NCBI GenBank assembly: GCA_023333565.1
Contig: JAJKFH010000115.1
Span: 806,001 to 870,000, forward strand
Origin: Puffinus mauretanicus
Lineage: Eukaryota; Chordata; Aves; Procellariiformes; Procellariidae
Direction: 5' to 3'
DNA length: 64,000 bases
Position 1 is the first letter of the stretch. The number at the start of each line of letters is the position of its first letter. Below, in pieces: positions 49,143-62,600 of this stretch. Below the pieces are notes generated by a model that did not search any database, was not told the DNA's origin, and was given only the letters and a program-made list of their open reading frames with translations. A program made the translations under genes and the position numbers.

Positions 49143-49477
49143 GGAAGTGGAGTCAACTCAGAAGGAGCAGGAGGACTGCACCAGACCCCACTAGAGAAGG
49201 GGCATCCTTCAGCCGGGGTGGACCACATGGCTTGAAGTCAGGCTTGCAGTCCAAATGCCTGTGCTTCTTGTCTCATGATGAGTAGATGTCTGGGCACAGC
49301 ATGGGAGCACCTGGAAAACTGCCAGGAGGAAGCAGACTCCGGTGTAGCCTTGTCCCTGACCGCATCTGACTGAAAAGGAGGGCTGGCGTGGGTAAGAGTG
49401 GTACGGCAGCTGAACCTGTGGGAGCCAGCACAAGGCCATCCCAGCCAAATCTTTTCATGCAGGTAGGGCTGAGGCTG
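49143..49477. other. Spacer between the inverted arms
   Basis: About 335 bases, locally GC-richer than the surroundings, with frames of 60-80 codons on both strands that extend from the arms. I see no protein family, no internal symmetry, and no match to the CR1 or LTR present elsewhere in the window. Confidence 0.6.
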
Positions 49478-49566
49478 TTGTCCTCTATATCCCCTCTCCT
49501 TCTCCTTAACCCTACACCCTCTCTCTGCTATGAATCTGTGAAGCCAGACCTTTGGGGCGGCAATAG
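49478..49566 (-). repeat. Right arm of a long inverted repeat
   Basis: Reverse complement of 49049-49142 at about 95% identity over the outer 70 bases. A transcript crossing both arms could fold into a long hairpin. The arms could be terminal inverted repeats of a short DNA transposon or a local inverted duplication. Confidence 0.95.
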
Positions 49567-52500
49567 CACAGTGCTGTTTTGTTTTCTTGCAGACAACTGC
49601 TGGCTTGCCTGCAGAATATATCTAGGTAGACACAGTGCACTAAGGAAGGGCTTTTCAAGGGGGATGGATGGTACTTTAAAAAAAAAGAGAAAAATAGGCT
49701 GGCTGTATCTGTGTGCTGGTCTGAGTTTGTCTCCGAGCGGCTGGTGCCAGTCTAAGAAACTGCACCTTCTGTAGCAAAAACGTAAAAGCCAGCATTTGCT
49801 CTTTAGCTTCCTCACTGCCTCCTGCTGCCCAGAAGGCATTAATGAGGACCCCAGGAGCTGGATGATGTCCTTCAACTGGCTGATAGAAACGGGAATCGGG
49901 AAACCAGAGCCTGTGGACGCCACAGTACGCCAGCGTTTCTCTTCTCCCTCATTTACTGAAATATCAGGGCTCACAGCATTTGTTCATTTGTAATCTGTGT
50001 GCGTGAAGTGAGACATATTCTGGATAGTGGCAGGTGTAAGGACACATTTTGGCAGAAGAGATTTCTGGTCATGTTTCCTCCGATGGAAAGCGAGAGAAAT
50101 GTATCCAGAAACATGGCAATCACCAATATGCTTGCTTCTCTGCTACCCACAGGCAATCTGGAAATCAGGGTTTCCTGGCTGTTCCTGGTTAACAGAGATG
50201 TTTAAAATGTTAATGACTGTCTGTGTGATTAAATAAGCACGGAGTCCAACAACTACTGCCCTGGATCAAGAGCAAAGTTCATTGGAAAGAGTTGGTTTAC
50301 TTAAAGCTTCTGAACAGTACAACTGTAGACACTTGCAGACAGCTTTGGTGCATCTGGCATGGTGTCCTACCCTGAGAGTCCTCCTGTCAGGAGAACAAAA
50401 ACCTTTCACTGCTACAGCCCATGGCAGCTCATCTTTGTATTCCCAGGAAGAAAAGCTCACCTTGTAGATGCGGAGCTTCTGGAGCAGTCCCAAACCAAGT
50501 CAGCACACCAGCTTTTTGAAAAATGGAAACATTTCTAGTTTTCAAACATCAAGCATGTATCCAAGGGCCAGTATTGTCCACTTCTAACGTGCTACGGGAA
50601 ACCCCTGGGTGGTATAGCTGTGACCCTAGGGCTGATGAAAGAAAGAGTTCCCTGAAACCGACTGTATGAAACAGCCAGATGCTCATATGCTTTATTGTCT
50701 TAATGTTTGCCTGCAGCAGACTGCGTGTTTCCCTCTCCTCAGAGTGTTGTGCTGCACTGTCAGAAAAACACATTGTGAGTTCTCCTCAAATTAGAATACA
50801 GCGAGAGAGTCTGGAGGAAGGGAGTGAGTCACTTTTCTACATTACTTCTTTAAGGGTTGGTTTATGCAAGTCTTCTCCCTTCCTCTAACCTTTGAAGTAA
50901 CACCACTGGTGAAAAGCAAGGAACACTGAAAGTTTTCCTCCACCTGGAAACAGACCCTTCAGGCATCAAGGATGTGAAGGCAGAAGGTCTACCAAGCAAT
51001 GAGGCAGTGAGAAGACAGACTTACTTTTTCCTCTCTTTCCTAAGGTAAACCTTAGCTAGAAAAGGCTATTCAGTCAGTAATCTAAAACTGTGCTCCTTGT
51101 TTAACAATTAGACAAAACACAAGCTGAAAATGTGATGGCTGAAACCGCTCAGAGAAAGGTGTTCCCTCTAATTTATCTGTGTTAATAATGTCCCTTTATC
51201 TTGTCTTCGGCATTTGCTTTAAACACAAACTGTAGGAATACAAAGCATAATTGTACTGAGCTACTCAATATAATTAATGACATTAGCTGTGAAGATATGG
51301 GTGCGAGAATGTATTCCTTCCACTCTCTCGCAATTTATCTCAATGTATGTCCACCAAAAGTATTTTAAAAACTGAAAAAACACCTTTTCACACAAAGAAA
51401 TGTTCATAAACACAATAAATGGAGGTAATTATATCCTGTAGTCAGCTAAATTCAAAATGATTCACATATGATAGTCACTTGACTTCTCTCTGGATTTGCT
51501 CTGAATGACACATCCCTGACTTGAAATAATTTTTGTTCCAAGCTGTTATGAAACCATTTACACTAAATGACAGCAGCACTTAGAAGGGTGGCTGAGAGTG
51601 AGTTTCTACTGCAAATAGTGCCCTCGTTAAGTAAAATCATGGTTTGTGGGTATGTATGCAGCAGGTTTTCTTTTCTTTTTCTTTTTTTTTTTTTTCTTTA
51701 ATATCTAGAGGGAGAATACCTCATTGTGGAAAGCTTGCAGTTCCCCAGAAGGTCACTGGCATGTCATTATTTGACCTCAAATCCACTGCCTCTGAATGTA
51801 CGTTTTTAAACCTCCCACCCCCAAACACCAGCAATGAATTACTTGACAGACACCCACATGGCCTGCAAACCACCTCTAACAACTAGTGCAGCTCTGGGAC
51901 CTGCTGCACACATGCCTGAATCTCTCATGTACACATCTTAGAACCCCACTGCTCTGCCCATATCCTCCCATCCCTACCAGTTTCCCAGCCTCCACGCTCA
52001 TGCAGAGAAAGCAATCCACCTGCGTTCCCCATCCTCCCAGCCTCTTCAGCATCTACCCTTATCCCCCTACGGCTATGAGGGGCTTCCTCCCTGGGCCAGC
52101 GCTCAGCTGCCCGGATCCTGTCGCAGCAGCACCCTGCATGGGGCATGCACTGCCTGCCTGCAACTGCTTGCCTGAGCAACAGTCTCAGCACTTCACACAA
52201 GCTGAGCGACAGGTGATGCTGAGGAGCCTTACAACACCTGAGGCTTGTTCTTGGACCAAAATAAAAATCAGAATCCTTTCCCAACTTCTTTGTGCATCCA
52301 GAGTAGGATAAGAGAGCTGTAGAAAGATTTTGAGTAGAGAAATACTTGATTTATTCTCATCATGGCTTCCTTTTTTTTCCAAAACAAATTCACAGAGAAG
52401 AAAATGAGTAAACTGAATATTCATCAATGACCAACATTTGTAATTCTTCAAGAGCATCAATGCCTGTTTACAGCATTGAAATAGGACTGGCTCGCCCTAT

Positions 52501-53790
52501 AGTACACTAGTTTATCAGGTGATACTGAAATGATAAGGATTGCCTTTCATTTCTAAATTCAAAAATAAAAGCCAGCCAACGCTTGGGATGAAGCACAATG
52601 TAGCACCAAAAAAATTTGTTGTGACTCTCTCCTCCTTCAAGAGTGTGATGTTTCTAGCATATTTAAAGTTTATGTTGGGATTGTCTTTAAAGATTGAAAG
52701 AGTCTATAAATTTTCATGAGAAGTGAGCTATGTTGCAGTTACAGCAAGAACTGTACGTGCATTGTATGTGTGTTAAAGTTATCCATATGCACTAACAATA
52801 AACAGAAAACAAGCTCTTTATGTAAAACATTTCCTCCCTTTACCCCCATCTTCTTGTCATCAGTAAGATATTGAGGACTGTAATTAATAAAAAAAAAAAA
52901 AGGAGGGGGAAAGGAGACAAAAGGAAGAGTTCAAGAGAAATCTAGCCAGAATTCTTCTGAAGCTGGCACCAGCTGCTGAGGGTGGCTGACTGGCTCTGCT
53001 CTGCTGAGATTGATGGCCACCCTCTGCTCTCTGCTTTTCAAAGTAATGGTGAGCAGCTCGGCACAACTCCAGCTGAGCACAGCAAGGGGGTAGGAGCACT
53101 CCTAAAGTCTTTTCCGTGCTCCTGAGAAACAACACTAGGAGTCTGCATAAGCCCTCTCCTGCTGGAGAGTCCCCGGTTAACACTGGGGCTCAAGCGGGGT
53201 CTGTGGGTCGATGCTAAAATCTGCGATTGTGAGATGAACAACTGCCAGAGCGCACAAGAGAGTTTCCAGCCCCAGCAGGATCAGTCAGAAACACCTACCA
53301 ATTCCGTGGAGAGTTTTTTAAAAGAAGATCCATGCATTACTCACTGAACACATACTCAACTCTGATTTTACAAGTTTATGTGAGAAGATCACAACACATA
53401 AGCATTTTATCCTGCATCTACCTTGACTGCCACCTGTGTCTTCTTTGAAATGGCATGAGTCTTTGGGCCACGATAACAATTAAACAGTGAACCGATAATT
53501 ATACACTCACTTCTGCTAAGATGTGTGTTCACTTCAGCTGCAGTGTTGGGTGTTTATTATGGTGTTAAAGATGTTCTTGTGATGGCTTCACACAGTAAAT
53601 GTTCAGTGGATTTTTTTTACTTTTTTTTTTTTTTTTTAAGATGGGACTTGTGACTCCTTGGACACACAGTGGCTAAAGAGCATCCACTGTCTTCTTTCAA
53701 GATTAAAACAGTGTTGGTATGGGGAAAGTGAGGTGATCACATACATATTTAGTTTCCCTCCTCCCATGGATTCTAACACATCCTTAACAC
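49567..53790. other. Unique non-coding DNA, no supported gene
   Basis: Includes a C/T low-complexity run at 51666-51700, an A run at about 52889-52901 and a T run at 53621-53637. A C/T-rich, GC-richer patch at 51886-52311 carries opposing frames of 141 and 119 codons with low-information composition; they are not called. Confidence 0.6.
51666..51700 (+). repeat. T-rich pyrimidine low-complexity run
   Basis: Runs of T interrupted by single C's for about 35 bases. A simple repeat; it resembles a polypyrimidine tract, but no acceptor-flanked exon follows that I can support. Confidence 0.85.
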
Positions 53791-53792
53791 GA

Positions 53793-53860
53793 GGGATTCA
53801 AACTGTCCCACTGAAGTCAATGCTATTCTTTGCATGCTTAAAGTACAGAAAGTCTATTGA
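53793..53860. mobile_element. Degenerate palindromic amniote repeat fragment
   Basis: GTCCCACTGAAGTCAATGCT (53805-53824) followed by TGCATGCTTAAAGT (53831-53844) matches the inner part of the same foldback family as 33102-33192 ('gtcccattgacttcaatggg' and 'catgcttaaagttaagca'). Only about half of the element is present. Confidence 0.4.
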
Positions 53861-53861
53861 T

Positions 53862-55245
53862 TCAAATTAAGGTGACCTGGTTTAATATCAGGATATTCGC
53901 TGTTGAGTGTAACTGAATTCTAACACACTCTCTATGCCTATTCACAGTTCTTTTCTTCTAGATCTTGTACTATCCCCCAATCACGATAATATAATGAGAG
54001 TATACTAAACCATGTCCACTATTGATCTTGTGCTTTCTTAAAAAAACACCAAAACTCTGACCAAAGAATGCAAAGGAATTTGATAAGCAGTTATACTTGG
54101 ATAGATGGTTACTCTGGCTGGCCTTCTCTTCTGGGTTACCTTTGTGAAGGTGCTGGCCTTTACAAAGTTCAGCATAAAGGACACAAAGTGGGCCTGCAAT
54201 CCCACTGTGAGCTTCATCTCGCTTGGCCTGAGAGCCAAGTATATTTTCTATTTGGGTAAAAGAGCTCTTGCCTCTGTAGAGCTCATTGCAAAACAAGGGC
54301 ATTAAAGAATTTCAAATAGCCACCTTAGCAAGTTAGTACCACAGTAGTGATGATGGAGCTTCGTGGGCTTTGCCTCAAGAATCCATCAGTTCCCAGCAAA
54401 GGAAGATGCTATGCCACAGGGACGTAAGCCCTGGTTGCATTCCTGGTTGTACAGATCGGACACTTCAGAGTTACCCGGGCTGGACTCTGCCAGGCGCCCA
54501 GTCGCTCTTGGGAGGTGATGGCTTTCCTTCCTTCTCTTCAAAGGCTGGTCTCAGCAAAGGCTGAATTGCAACGAGAGAGGGCTCATCACCTCGACCCTGA
54601 GTGAGGATGGATAGGACTCGGCTGCCTGAATACAAGCAGCACCCAAACTCACACCCTCAGTGGGAAAATAGTAATTCCCTTTAAAGCGGCCAAAGGGATT
54701 TCACCAAGTTTCTCAGACAGAAATATAAATAATCAACCCATCTAAGAATAGAACATTTTTGCCAGAGAGGATTTTTTCCCATCCTTCAGTAAAAGTAAAT
54801 CTGTTAGCAGGATGATAAAAGCTCTGAAAGTAATCTCAGCTTTCAGGGGCATGCTGGAACACCACCATAGGCCATAAAATGTTTTGTGTTTGCTGTGGGA
54901 CTAGTTTGGTTAGTTTTTGCTTTACCTTGACTCAGTATCAAGACTTTTTATACTCCCTCCCCTACAAAATGCATTGCTTTCAGCTATTCCTAGAAGCGTA
55001 TTTATTTCCTTTTACATGGCTACTGAGATTTTAGGCCAGTAAAGGATTTTTAAGAACACAGTCAAAATGTATAAAAATGGCACTAGCTAAAGTATTCTTC
55101 CCTACCTGAAGTGTCCTAGACCATGGGCTCCAAAACCACCACATCTTCTTGTCTATCATTATCTTTGCCTTGTAAGCACAAGGAGGCTGACAGCCTTTTC
55201 AGAGCTCTTAGATTAATAAAAATCACCCAAACCACCCAAGTTAGA
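53862..55245. other. Unique non-coding DNA, nothing recognised
   Basis: Frames up to 110 codons on both strands around 53970-54305 overlap and have no recognisable domains. No element borders were recognised. Confidence 0.6.
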
Positions 55246-55247
55246 AG

Positions 55248-55354
55248 TGCATATCTCACTGGATTGGTGTCACTTAACTAGTTAATGTTTAGAAAGCCTT
55301 TTGATATCCACAGATGAAAGGCACTGTAACAGTGCAAGACATTACTGTTATTAC
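55248..55354 (+). mobile_element. MIR SINE, 3' half, recognisable
   Basis: GCATATCTCACTGGATTGGT (55249-55268), ACTTAACTAGTTAATGTTTA (55272-55291), AAAGCCTTTTGATATCCACA (55293-55312), GATGAAAGGCACTGTAAC (55313-55330) and a terminal ATTACTGTTATTACC follow, in order and almost without gaps, the 3' half of the sauropsid-type MIR ('acctcacaggggtgttgtgaggattaattagttaatgtt...aagcgctttgagatcc...gatgaaaggcgctatataa...attattatta'). This is the best-preserved MIR in the window. It is non-coding. Confidence 0.75.
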
Positions 55355-55359
55355 CTACA

Positions 55360-56570
55360 GATGGTAAGAAGTTCTCCCACAGCTACCGTGCATATATCAT
55401 GAAAATCTGAAGGCTGGCAAAGTTCCTGCAACGTCACAAAAGGAGCTGCGATAGTCGTCTTCTTAGTCTGGCTCTGTGCAGTGAGGGTTTTGAAGGGCCT
55501 TGAAAAACTGCAATAAGCAGCCGTTTCCCAGCAGATCCAGAGAAATCTACATAATCTATCTTGCTTTGTTAACTGCGTTAGTGTCAGACCTTCAGCTAGT
55601 GGTTTCAAAGCAGCTTTCTGCTGCTAAGTCTCCTCTTCTCATGCTCCAAATACTTTTTTTTTTTGCACAACTACTGTGAAAAAACTCTGATCTTTCTGTT
55701 TGCCATGCCATCGCCATCCCAAATCTCTCTGCGTGGGATGACCCCCAAACCTCATCCCTTGGATATTGGAGGAGGGAAGCCTGTGCTTGGATCCGGAGAG
55801 ATGCACAGCCCCAGCTCAGCACAAGGCAGTGTGGCGTCGGTATTCCTAGCGGTGCAAGGCTCTGAAACGCCTCTTCTGCAGCCTGCACCTCACATGTCAG
55901 CCAATCAATCAATGAGTCCTGGAGCAGGCTGGCAGGCTACGTGAATGTGACCTGTCCTGGAGCATAGGAGAAGCCAGACTAAGTGGGGAAGGAAGAGGAA
56001 GGAGCCAAATTCTGGAGCTGGACCCTGGCTGGAAACAGACTTCCACTGCTCCTTAAGGAGCATGATATAGCCGGGAACACAGGCACCATCTAGTTTGCAC
56101 ATCCCTTAAGACAAGGAGAAAGGACAGAATAACATCTCTGGATAGTAAGTTTTGTGGTCCAGGGATGCCTAAAATGATAATAAAGAATCAATATTGAATC
56201 TCTAATTGAGTTCACCATCTTTTATTCTGAGTTATTTCTTGCTACTGTGAATGCCACCCACATCACTTCTGGAGGTAGCCAAATGGCAAAGGGAAACCCT
56301 GTCCAAATGTAAAGATGAAGTAATGAGTACAGACAGTGGACCAGCAGCCCTGGAGTGTTCAGTGCCTCAGGGTTTTTTTTGTAAAGCGTATGGCACAGGT
56401 GTGATTTAATTCCATCACACACACTCAAAAGAAAAAAAGGTTATGCCCTCTATTGGTACAGAAAAGCATTATGTTGGTTTCTCAGGCAGTCAGGATATGC
56501 ATGTTTTTAAAGATCAACCCCATGTAGAAACCAATCAGACTGATCTGGCCTGGAGAGCTCCCATGGCAGC
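55360..56570. other. Unique non-coding DNA
   Basis: Frames of 65-106 codons on both strands (for example 55592-55944) overlap and have no recognisable content. A T run occurs at about 55656-55664. It lies between two MIR copies. Confidence 0.6.
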
Positions 56571-56572
56571 GT

Positions 56573-56672
56573 GAGAGGCAGCTTGGTCTAGTGGACTGAA
56601 AGGCAACAATTCCTGAGGTCTAATCCTGACTGACATGGAGCCACTGCGTGGCCTTGGGCAAGCTCCTTAAAA
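56573..56672 (+). mobile_element. MIR SINE, 5' and core region
   Basis: GAGGCAGCTTGGTCTAGTGG (56575-56594), followed by CCTGAGGTCTAATCCTGACT (56612-56631) and the highly diagnostic core GGCCTTGGGCAAGCTCCTTAA (spanning about 56650-56670), matches MIR ('...cagcatagtgg...ctgggttcgaatcccggct...gtgaccttgggcaagttacttaa'). The B-box-like region is recognisable but worn. Plus strand, 3' half missing. Confidence 0.8.
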
Positions 56673-56674
56673 AG

Positions 56675-59600
56675 ACATGTCAGGTCAACTTAGGCCTAAA
56701 ATTAAAGTTTCACAAATATATGGATTAGAAAATACTTACATCAGTAGAAATGAATGTCACCTTTTTTAAATTTTTAATTCTAGTGGCAAGGGTGAAGGAA
56801 AGGAAGCAATATTTCCAGTTACAGGTCTTGGAGATCCTGTTCTCTGCACTGTTTGCAACCTCAGTGCTCTGCTAGAGATAGACTGTGAAATTAAAACTGG
56901 TCAAAAATTGCTTCTACAAAGAAGAAAAGTCCTCTGGCTGTAAGACAGCACAACCTTGATCCAGGAAGCTCTTGAGCAGTGGGTGCTTGTAAGTGTTGAA
57001 AACTCATTATCATTCAGGGAACGCTAAGTATTAATTAAGTATATGCTAAGTAATAACTACAGTTCAAGAACCGGACTCTGCCCTCTGGTGAGGGCTTTCC
57101 ATCACCCTTGCCAGCCTGAATTAGAAGCAAACTTTAAGACCCGTGTAGCTACCCATGCCGTTAAATCCAAGGGCAGGCATAGGCAGTGTTTTAGAGCTGG
57201 TAGAAGTGTGTAGGATGATTTATGTCCTGTGTAATACTAACTTGTTAATATTTATCAAGTCGCTACAGCTTCCTATGATTCCGGTTTTCCCCAAACTGCT
57301 TCATCATAATGAGCACTACTGTTAGACCAGCCAGCAATGAATTATGAATGGCTCTTATTTAGAGAGAGTTTAGATCTGTGAGACATCTCTATTTGCGTGG
57401 TGATATTACTGCAGTGTTACTTGCACTCCCTTAAGTGATGAGACTGCCTCAGATGACACCACTTTGTTCAGTGGATTTTGGGACACTCTGGAGGGAAGCC
57501 TTCCTCCCTTACCAGGAAGGGCAGCTTCTCGTTATTGTTTTATACAGCTCTCTGTAGCTCATGATCTTTCTAGAGGGACCTAGGAATTTGGGGGAAGGAT
57601 TTGCCTTGGGAAAAAGACCAAGCCTACCACCTTGCAGGAGTCAGGAACAACTACGGGTGGCCTGGTATCTGTAGCTAATACGACAAGAGAAAATTAGGTG
57701 CCAGACAGGGAGGCATTAAAGGAATTAATACCTCTCTATGGCTTACAGGTACAGTGGGAAACACAAAACCAGAGCTAAAGCCCCGTCATTGGATAGAAAC
57801 TGGCTGCGAGACAGAAATTAAAGAGGAGGAATAGCCGTCAAATTAAAATGTGTCAAAAGTTGTCAGTGGCTGCCCCAAAGCCCCACAGTGTTCATATTAC
57901 CCACGAGAGATCTAAAAATGAGTTGCAAGGTGGCAAAAAAACTGCAGATGCCACAAAGTTATATGGATAATTAAGACTAGAGAGGCTGTATGGCACTCCA
58001 GCAGGATGCAATAAAGCTGGGTGAACCGAGAGCACAACACCACATAAAATGCAAGGTAACACAAATTGTGACAAAGCATTTGACCTACTTGTGTACGTTG
58101 TTGACTTCTAAATGAATGGTGGTGATTCTGGAAGATGATCCAAGCATAATGAAAAATGAATGATAAACAGAAACCCCACTGCTCAGTGCACAGTGGTGAT
58201 CCACTATATCAAGAAAATTCTTGAGAAAAAGTACTTCAGAAGAGGGGACATAGGTACCAAAGGTTCAAAAAAACGTTTGTAGGACTCGAGCGAAGATGGC
58301 ATATTTAAAAAGAACAAAGGTAACAAAGTAATATGTGATGACTAATGGCTTACAGAAATTAAATCAGGTAAACCTTCTTTTCTTAACAAAAGAACTTGAC
58401 AGTGAAACTGAAAACAATGCAGCAATTTGATTTCTTAAGTGGAGAACTCACTACTGTGACAAAAATCATTGAGGCAAAGAACTGGTTGGGACTCTTTTTA
58501 AGCTGTACATAATTCTATGGATAATGAGATCCTTTTGCAATTGTATTAGCATCTCTAACGAGGAGATACAAGCATGTATACCACAGGACATAACATAACC
58601 ACTAAAATGTCAAATGTTAGGAGAGAATTTCCCGATGAACAAGTTGTTCCTAAGTTGTCCATGACTCTGTCTTGCATTTCTCTGTGGAATATAAACTATT
58701 GGCCACTTTCTTGTTATCTGGATGATGAGGATCGCTATATTGCGTCAGAGCGTGTCCTGCTGGTTTAATGCCTGAAAGCTGTTATTGAAAAAGCAAGCAG
58801 AACCAGATTGAAATGTACTACTTTAAAGCCACTAAATACCCTAAGGGCACCTCTATTTAACTAATTATCTCCCACTAAACAGCTGTTGTTAAATATCAAT
58901 AGATTTGAATCCATTTCTTCAGAAAAAGAGATAGAAATGCTATTATGAGACTTGTACTGTTTAAATGCAATGGGAGAGATAAGGGACAGGTGTTCATCAC
59001 ATTAAAAAAAAAAAGCAGTTAAAGAGTGTTGCTCTAGGCATAGTTTAATCTATCTGACTCAGCATAAATGCCCAAGTATGAAGGAGAAACGAACCAGAAG
59101 AATCAGCTCTGCGCTGCCTGGGGTCTGTTCACAGGGCTGTAAGTATTAGGCTGCCTCTTTTTTTAATTAATGCTTTCCCTTTCTACATTACTCTGGAGAC
59201 TGTGACTGAACTTTATTCCTCAACAGCAGCCTATGGCAACCGACAAAGTCCTCTGGGAAAACAGCCTGCCCAGAAGCGCTGAGCAGAAACCAGAAGAAAA
59301 ATGGATGGAGAAGAAAAGCTGCTACAGAAGAGCAAATTATTTACTGCAGACTATTCCTTGAATTTAGCCCCTTCTCCTGACTGTGAATAGCCCGCAGGAA
59401 GATGATGCGATATGTATGACCTGCTCTGCCATCCAAATATTGCCCTACAGATGCTTGGTGAGAACACATTTCAGCCAGGCAGTTTTTTATCAGCTAATGT
59501 ACCTGAGCGTTTGGGGTTCATTACTGAAGTGCCTCTGTCAGTCATTAAAACCACGTGGTGGCATTTTTGCTTTTTGACTGGCCTGTCTATACAACAGAGA

Positions 59601-62600
59601 CAAGAAGGGCTCCTGGAAAGCCAAGAGACAACAGTGAAACAGCACTGGGGCTTTCGTTCTCTTCGGAAGGAGGGGGCTGAGGAGAACAAAAAGGACACAT
59701 GCCAGGAAAGCAAGGAAAACCAAAGGCCAGGTACAAATAATTTGAAATCTTGTCTTGCTCCCTTGTGTAAGAGGATCCCACCCAACCGGAGTTCTGCCAT
59801 ACGGCATTAAGTGTCTCTCCAGGATTTACATGCTTTTGGGATGGTGCCTACTTGCTATTCCTACATGCTCTGATGAGCAGCAATTTGCTTCATGTTTTTG
59901 ATTTCTGAAGTATCATTCAGATTGGTATCTCGGTATGTCCGAGAGCAGCACAGGGAGTCACACACGAGTGCCACCTGTGCTCCAAACTGACAGACGGCGA
60001 GCCCACACAGATCTGGAAGCTATTTAACTTAAAGACAGAGTGGACACAACTAACAACTGCCTGCACTGAACCACAGAGATGTATCCTATTGGATGGCATG
60101 AAGAAAACAGTTCACATCTCTAATTTATTTTTGGGGCAAAACCAAACAGCCTGAAACAACATTAAAAAGAAAAAAAGACAAAAGGAGGACACTTAACAAG
60201 TCCTTTACCTTTTCCGGACAAGATCAGTTCACAGTTAGGGTCATTCTGCATTGTATCCCTTTCTCCTTCTGCTCATGGTATTAGTGATGGGAGGGGTTGG
60301 GAATGCAACAGTCTTTGCAGCAGTCTTCCCGATCTCCCATTGCTCTGAACTTTTATGTTAGAAATCCTTCATCATGCAAGAGTTGAAAAATAAAATCTCT
60401 TGTTCGTGCTGAAGATCTGGTTTTCTGTCTTGTATCTCCCAGAAAGTGTCCTTTGGTCATGTAGCCCACAGATGTTCCAGTGAATAGCTGTCCCTTTTGT
60501 CCTAGTTTTGTCTTAACTCTCCCTTTGAACAACAAGCTCTGAACGCAGTTTTGAGCACAAACGCAGGATGCTTGTCTCACTGAATTCACACAGCTGCACA
60601 GTGTGAAAGCAGGTTATCTGTTATTGTTAAAGTTCAGGCAGCCCATTACCTTAGCATTTGCCACCAGAACCCCGAAAAGGGACTTTCACACACACTATTC
60701 TCCCCACCATGAGGCAAGTTAAATCTGTACTGCTATCTCCAAGACAAAAATACTCCAAATCTCAAGACACCCATCATTTGCTTTGTTGCTTGAAGTGTGA
60801 CTTAGGATTGCAAAGCAGAACCAATTTTAAAATCAGACCCAAACGTGTGTCACTTTGGATTGCTTTGGTATCCGTGGAGCTTTTGAAGCAATAATGAAGT
60901 AAAAGTTTTACACAAAAACTACCAAACAATTCTAACGCCAAATTAGATATAAAAGTAAGAGATTTTCATCTCTCTTATCTCCACCACTCATCCTTCAAAG
61001 CCAGTAAAATATTAAAAGTCAGAGAAAAATTAACTTTTGGTTAACATGACTTATGTTATAAGGAAGATTATGATTATCTACCAAATGTCGTGTTCAAGTT
61101 CAGCTTCAAACTTCCTTAAAGGATAAGAATTTCTTACTTAGTATTTTATATCTTTGATATACTTATAAATATAAAATCATATAGTATGTGATTTACAGCA
61201 TAGTGCTTCCCTCCCCTTCTCTCCCTCCACCCCATCAAACACAGATGAACCATTTGGCTCACAATCTGAATTTCAGTTCTGGGTATTCATGTATTAGGTA
61301 TTGGTTTTGACGCCATCCTTACTTTCTACAGTTTGCACTTTCTTGTCATTTCAATTTTACAGTCCTTCTGTCCCTCCTCTGCTTCCAATCCCCACCTGAG
61401 AGAGGTACCTTTGTGTGCATGGGAAGAACGTCAGTTGAAGCCTTGGGGTGAAAGTTAAGATTTGTGTTGAAATAATATTGCAAATTCCCCAAGCAAAGCA
61501 GTTAGAAATGCAGCAAAAGCTGGGCCTGAGCCTGCTTCTGTTAAAATCAAAGAAAACATTCTTAAAGGAGGAGAGGTCCACTACAAACAAATCACATATT
61601 AAAATACTCTAGTTTCTATGAATTCATTTACATGAACTTCATACATTAAGAATGGACCAGCATCACATTGAAAATATAACTTTCACCCAACAGTTTTACA
61701 TTTAATTTTGTGAAATCTATTACAGCTGAACCTAGCTAAAAGACATCGACATTTCTTGAGGAAACAAGCGCCAAGGTAATGAAGTGGGTCGCTGTTGAGT
61801 GAGCATCTACATTTTGCAGATAGGATTGTGAATTTTGCCCTCAGGTGTTCTCTCAGTGTTACATGTTAGCTGTAGCTAAATGCATCCATGTTCATTTGGT
61901 TGAACATTGGTAATTTTATATTACCTATTTATGGAGTTATTTTTAATATCCAGCAGTTTTGTGGTTGCATAGTCCCCTCTATCATGGCAAACAGCTCACT
62001 AAAACCACCAAGAGCCAAGAAATGACTGTCAGCTATTTTTTACTTCCATAACTAACAGCAGGGTTCTTTTTATTTTTCAGATAAAGTTAATGGATGCAGC
62101 TCTTCCACTGCCACATTTATAAACAATTTGGTTTAGAGGCTGCTAAAGAATACTTGCAAAACATCATTTAGGGAGCGAAAGTATAGTTTTTATGCAATAT
62201 AGTGTTTATATCTGTGGAATGACAGACATGCTGTTTAAGAAATGCTGCTTTTCTGTCAAAAATTAAACACTTGGTTATACTCTACAGTTATTCACTCACT
62301 TGGTGGTAGTTGTTACTTAAGTACCTCCTGTCTAATCTCTGTATACAGAGTTGTAGGCTTGGGAACCAGCAGAGATACCTAGTTTCCTTTGCTGAGAAGT
62401 AATGCAGCTCCTGGCTCACTCCACTGCCAGGGCAACTCAAATATCATCTTGATGTGGTTTTTTATGTATAAATAATTATCCCTCTTTCCTTCGCTTATTC
62501 TTTCCCTATTGAATCATCCTGTCAGTTTTGGTTTATGTCTTGTTCATTTAGTTTTACTGTCACATGTATACAGGTATCCACCCCTATTAACACATATTTT

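Noticed and set aside
51886..52311. 141-codon frame opposed by a 119-codon frame
   Set aside because: Both come from a C/T-rich patch and have low-information Pro/Leu/Ser or Arg/Gly/Glu content.
59412..59810. 132-codon plus-strand frame
   Set aside because: Opposed by several equally long frames and no recognisable motif.
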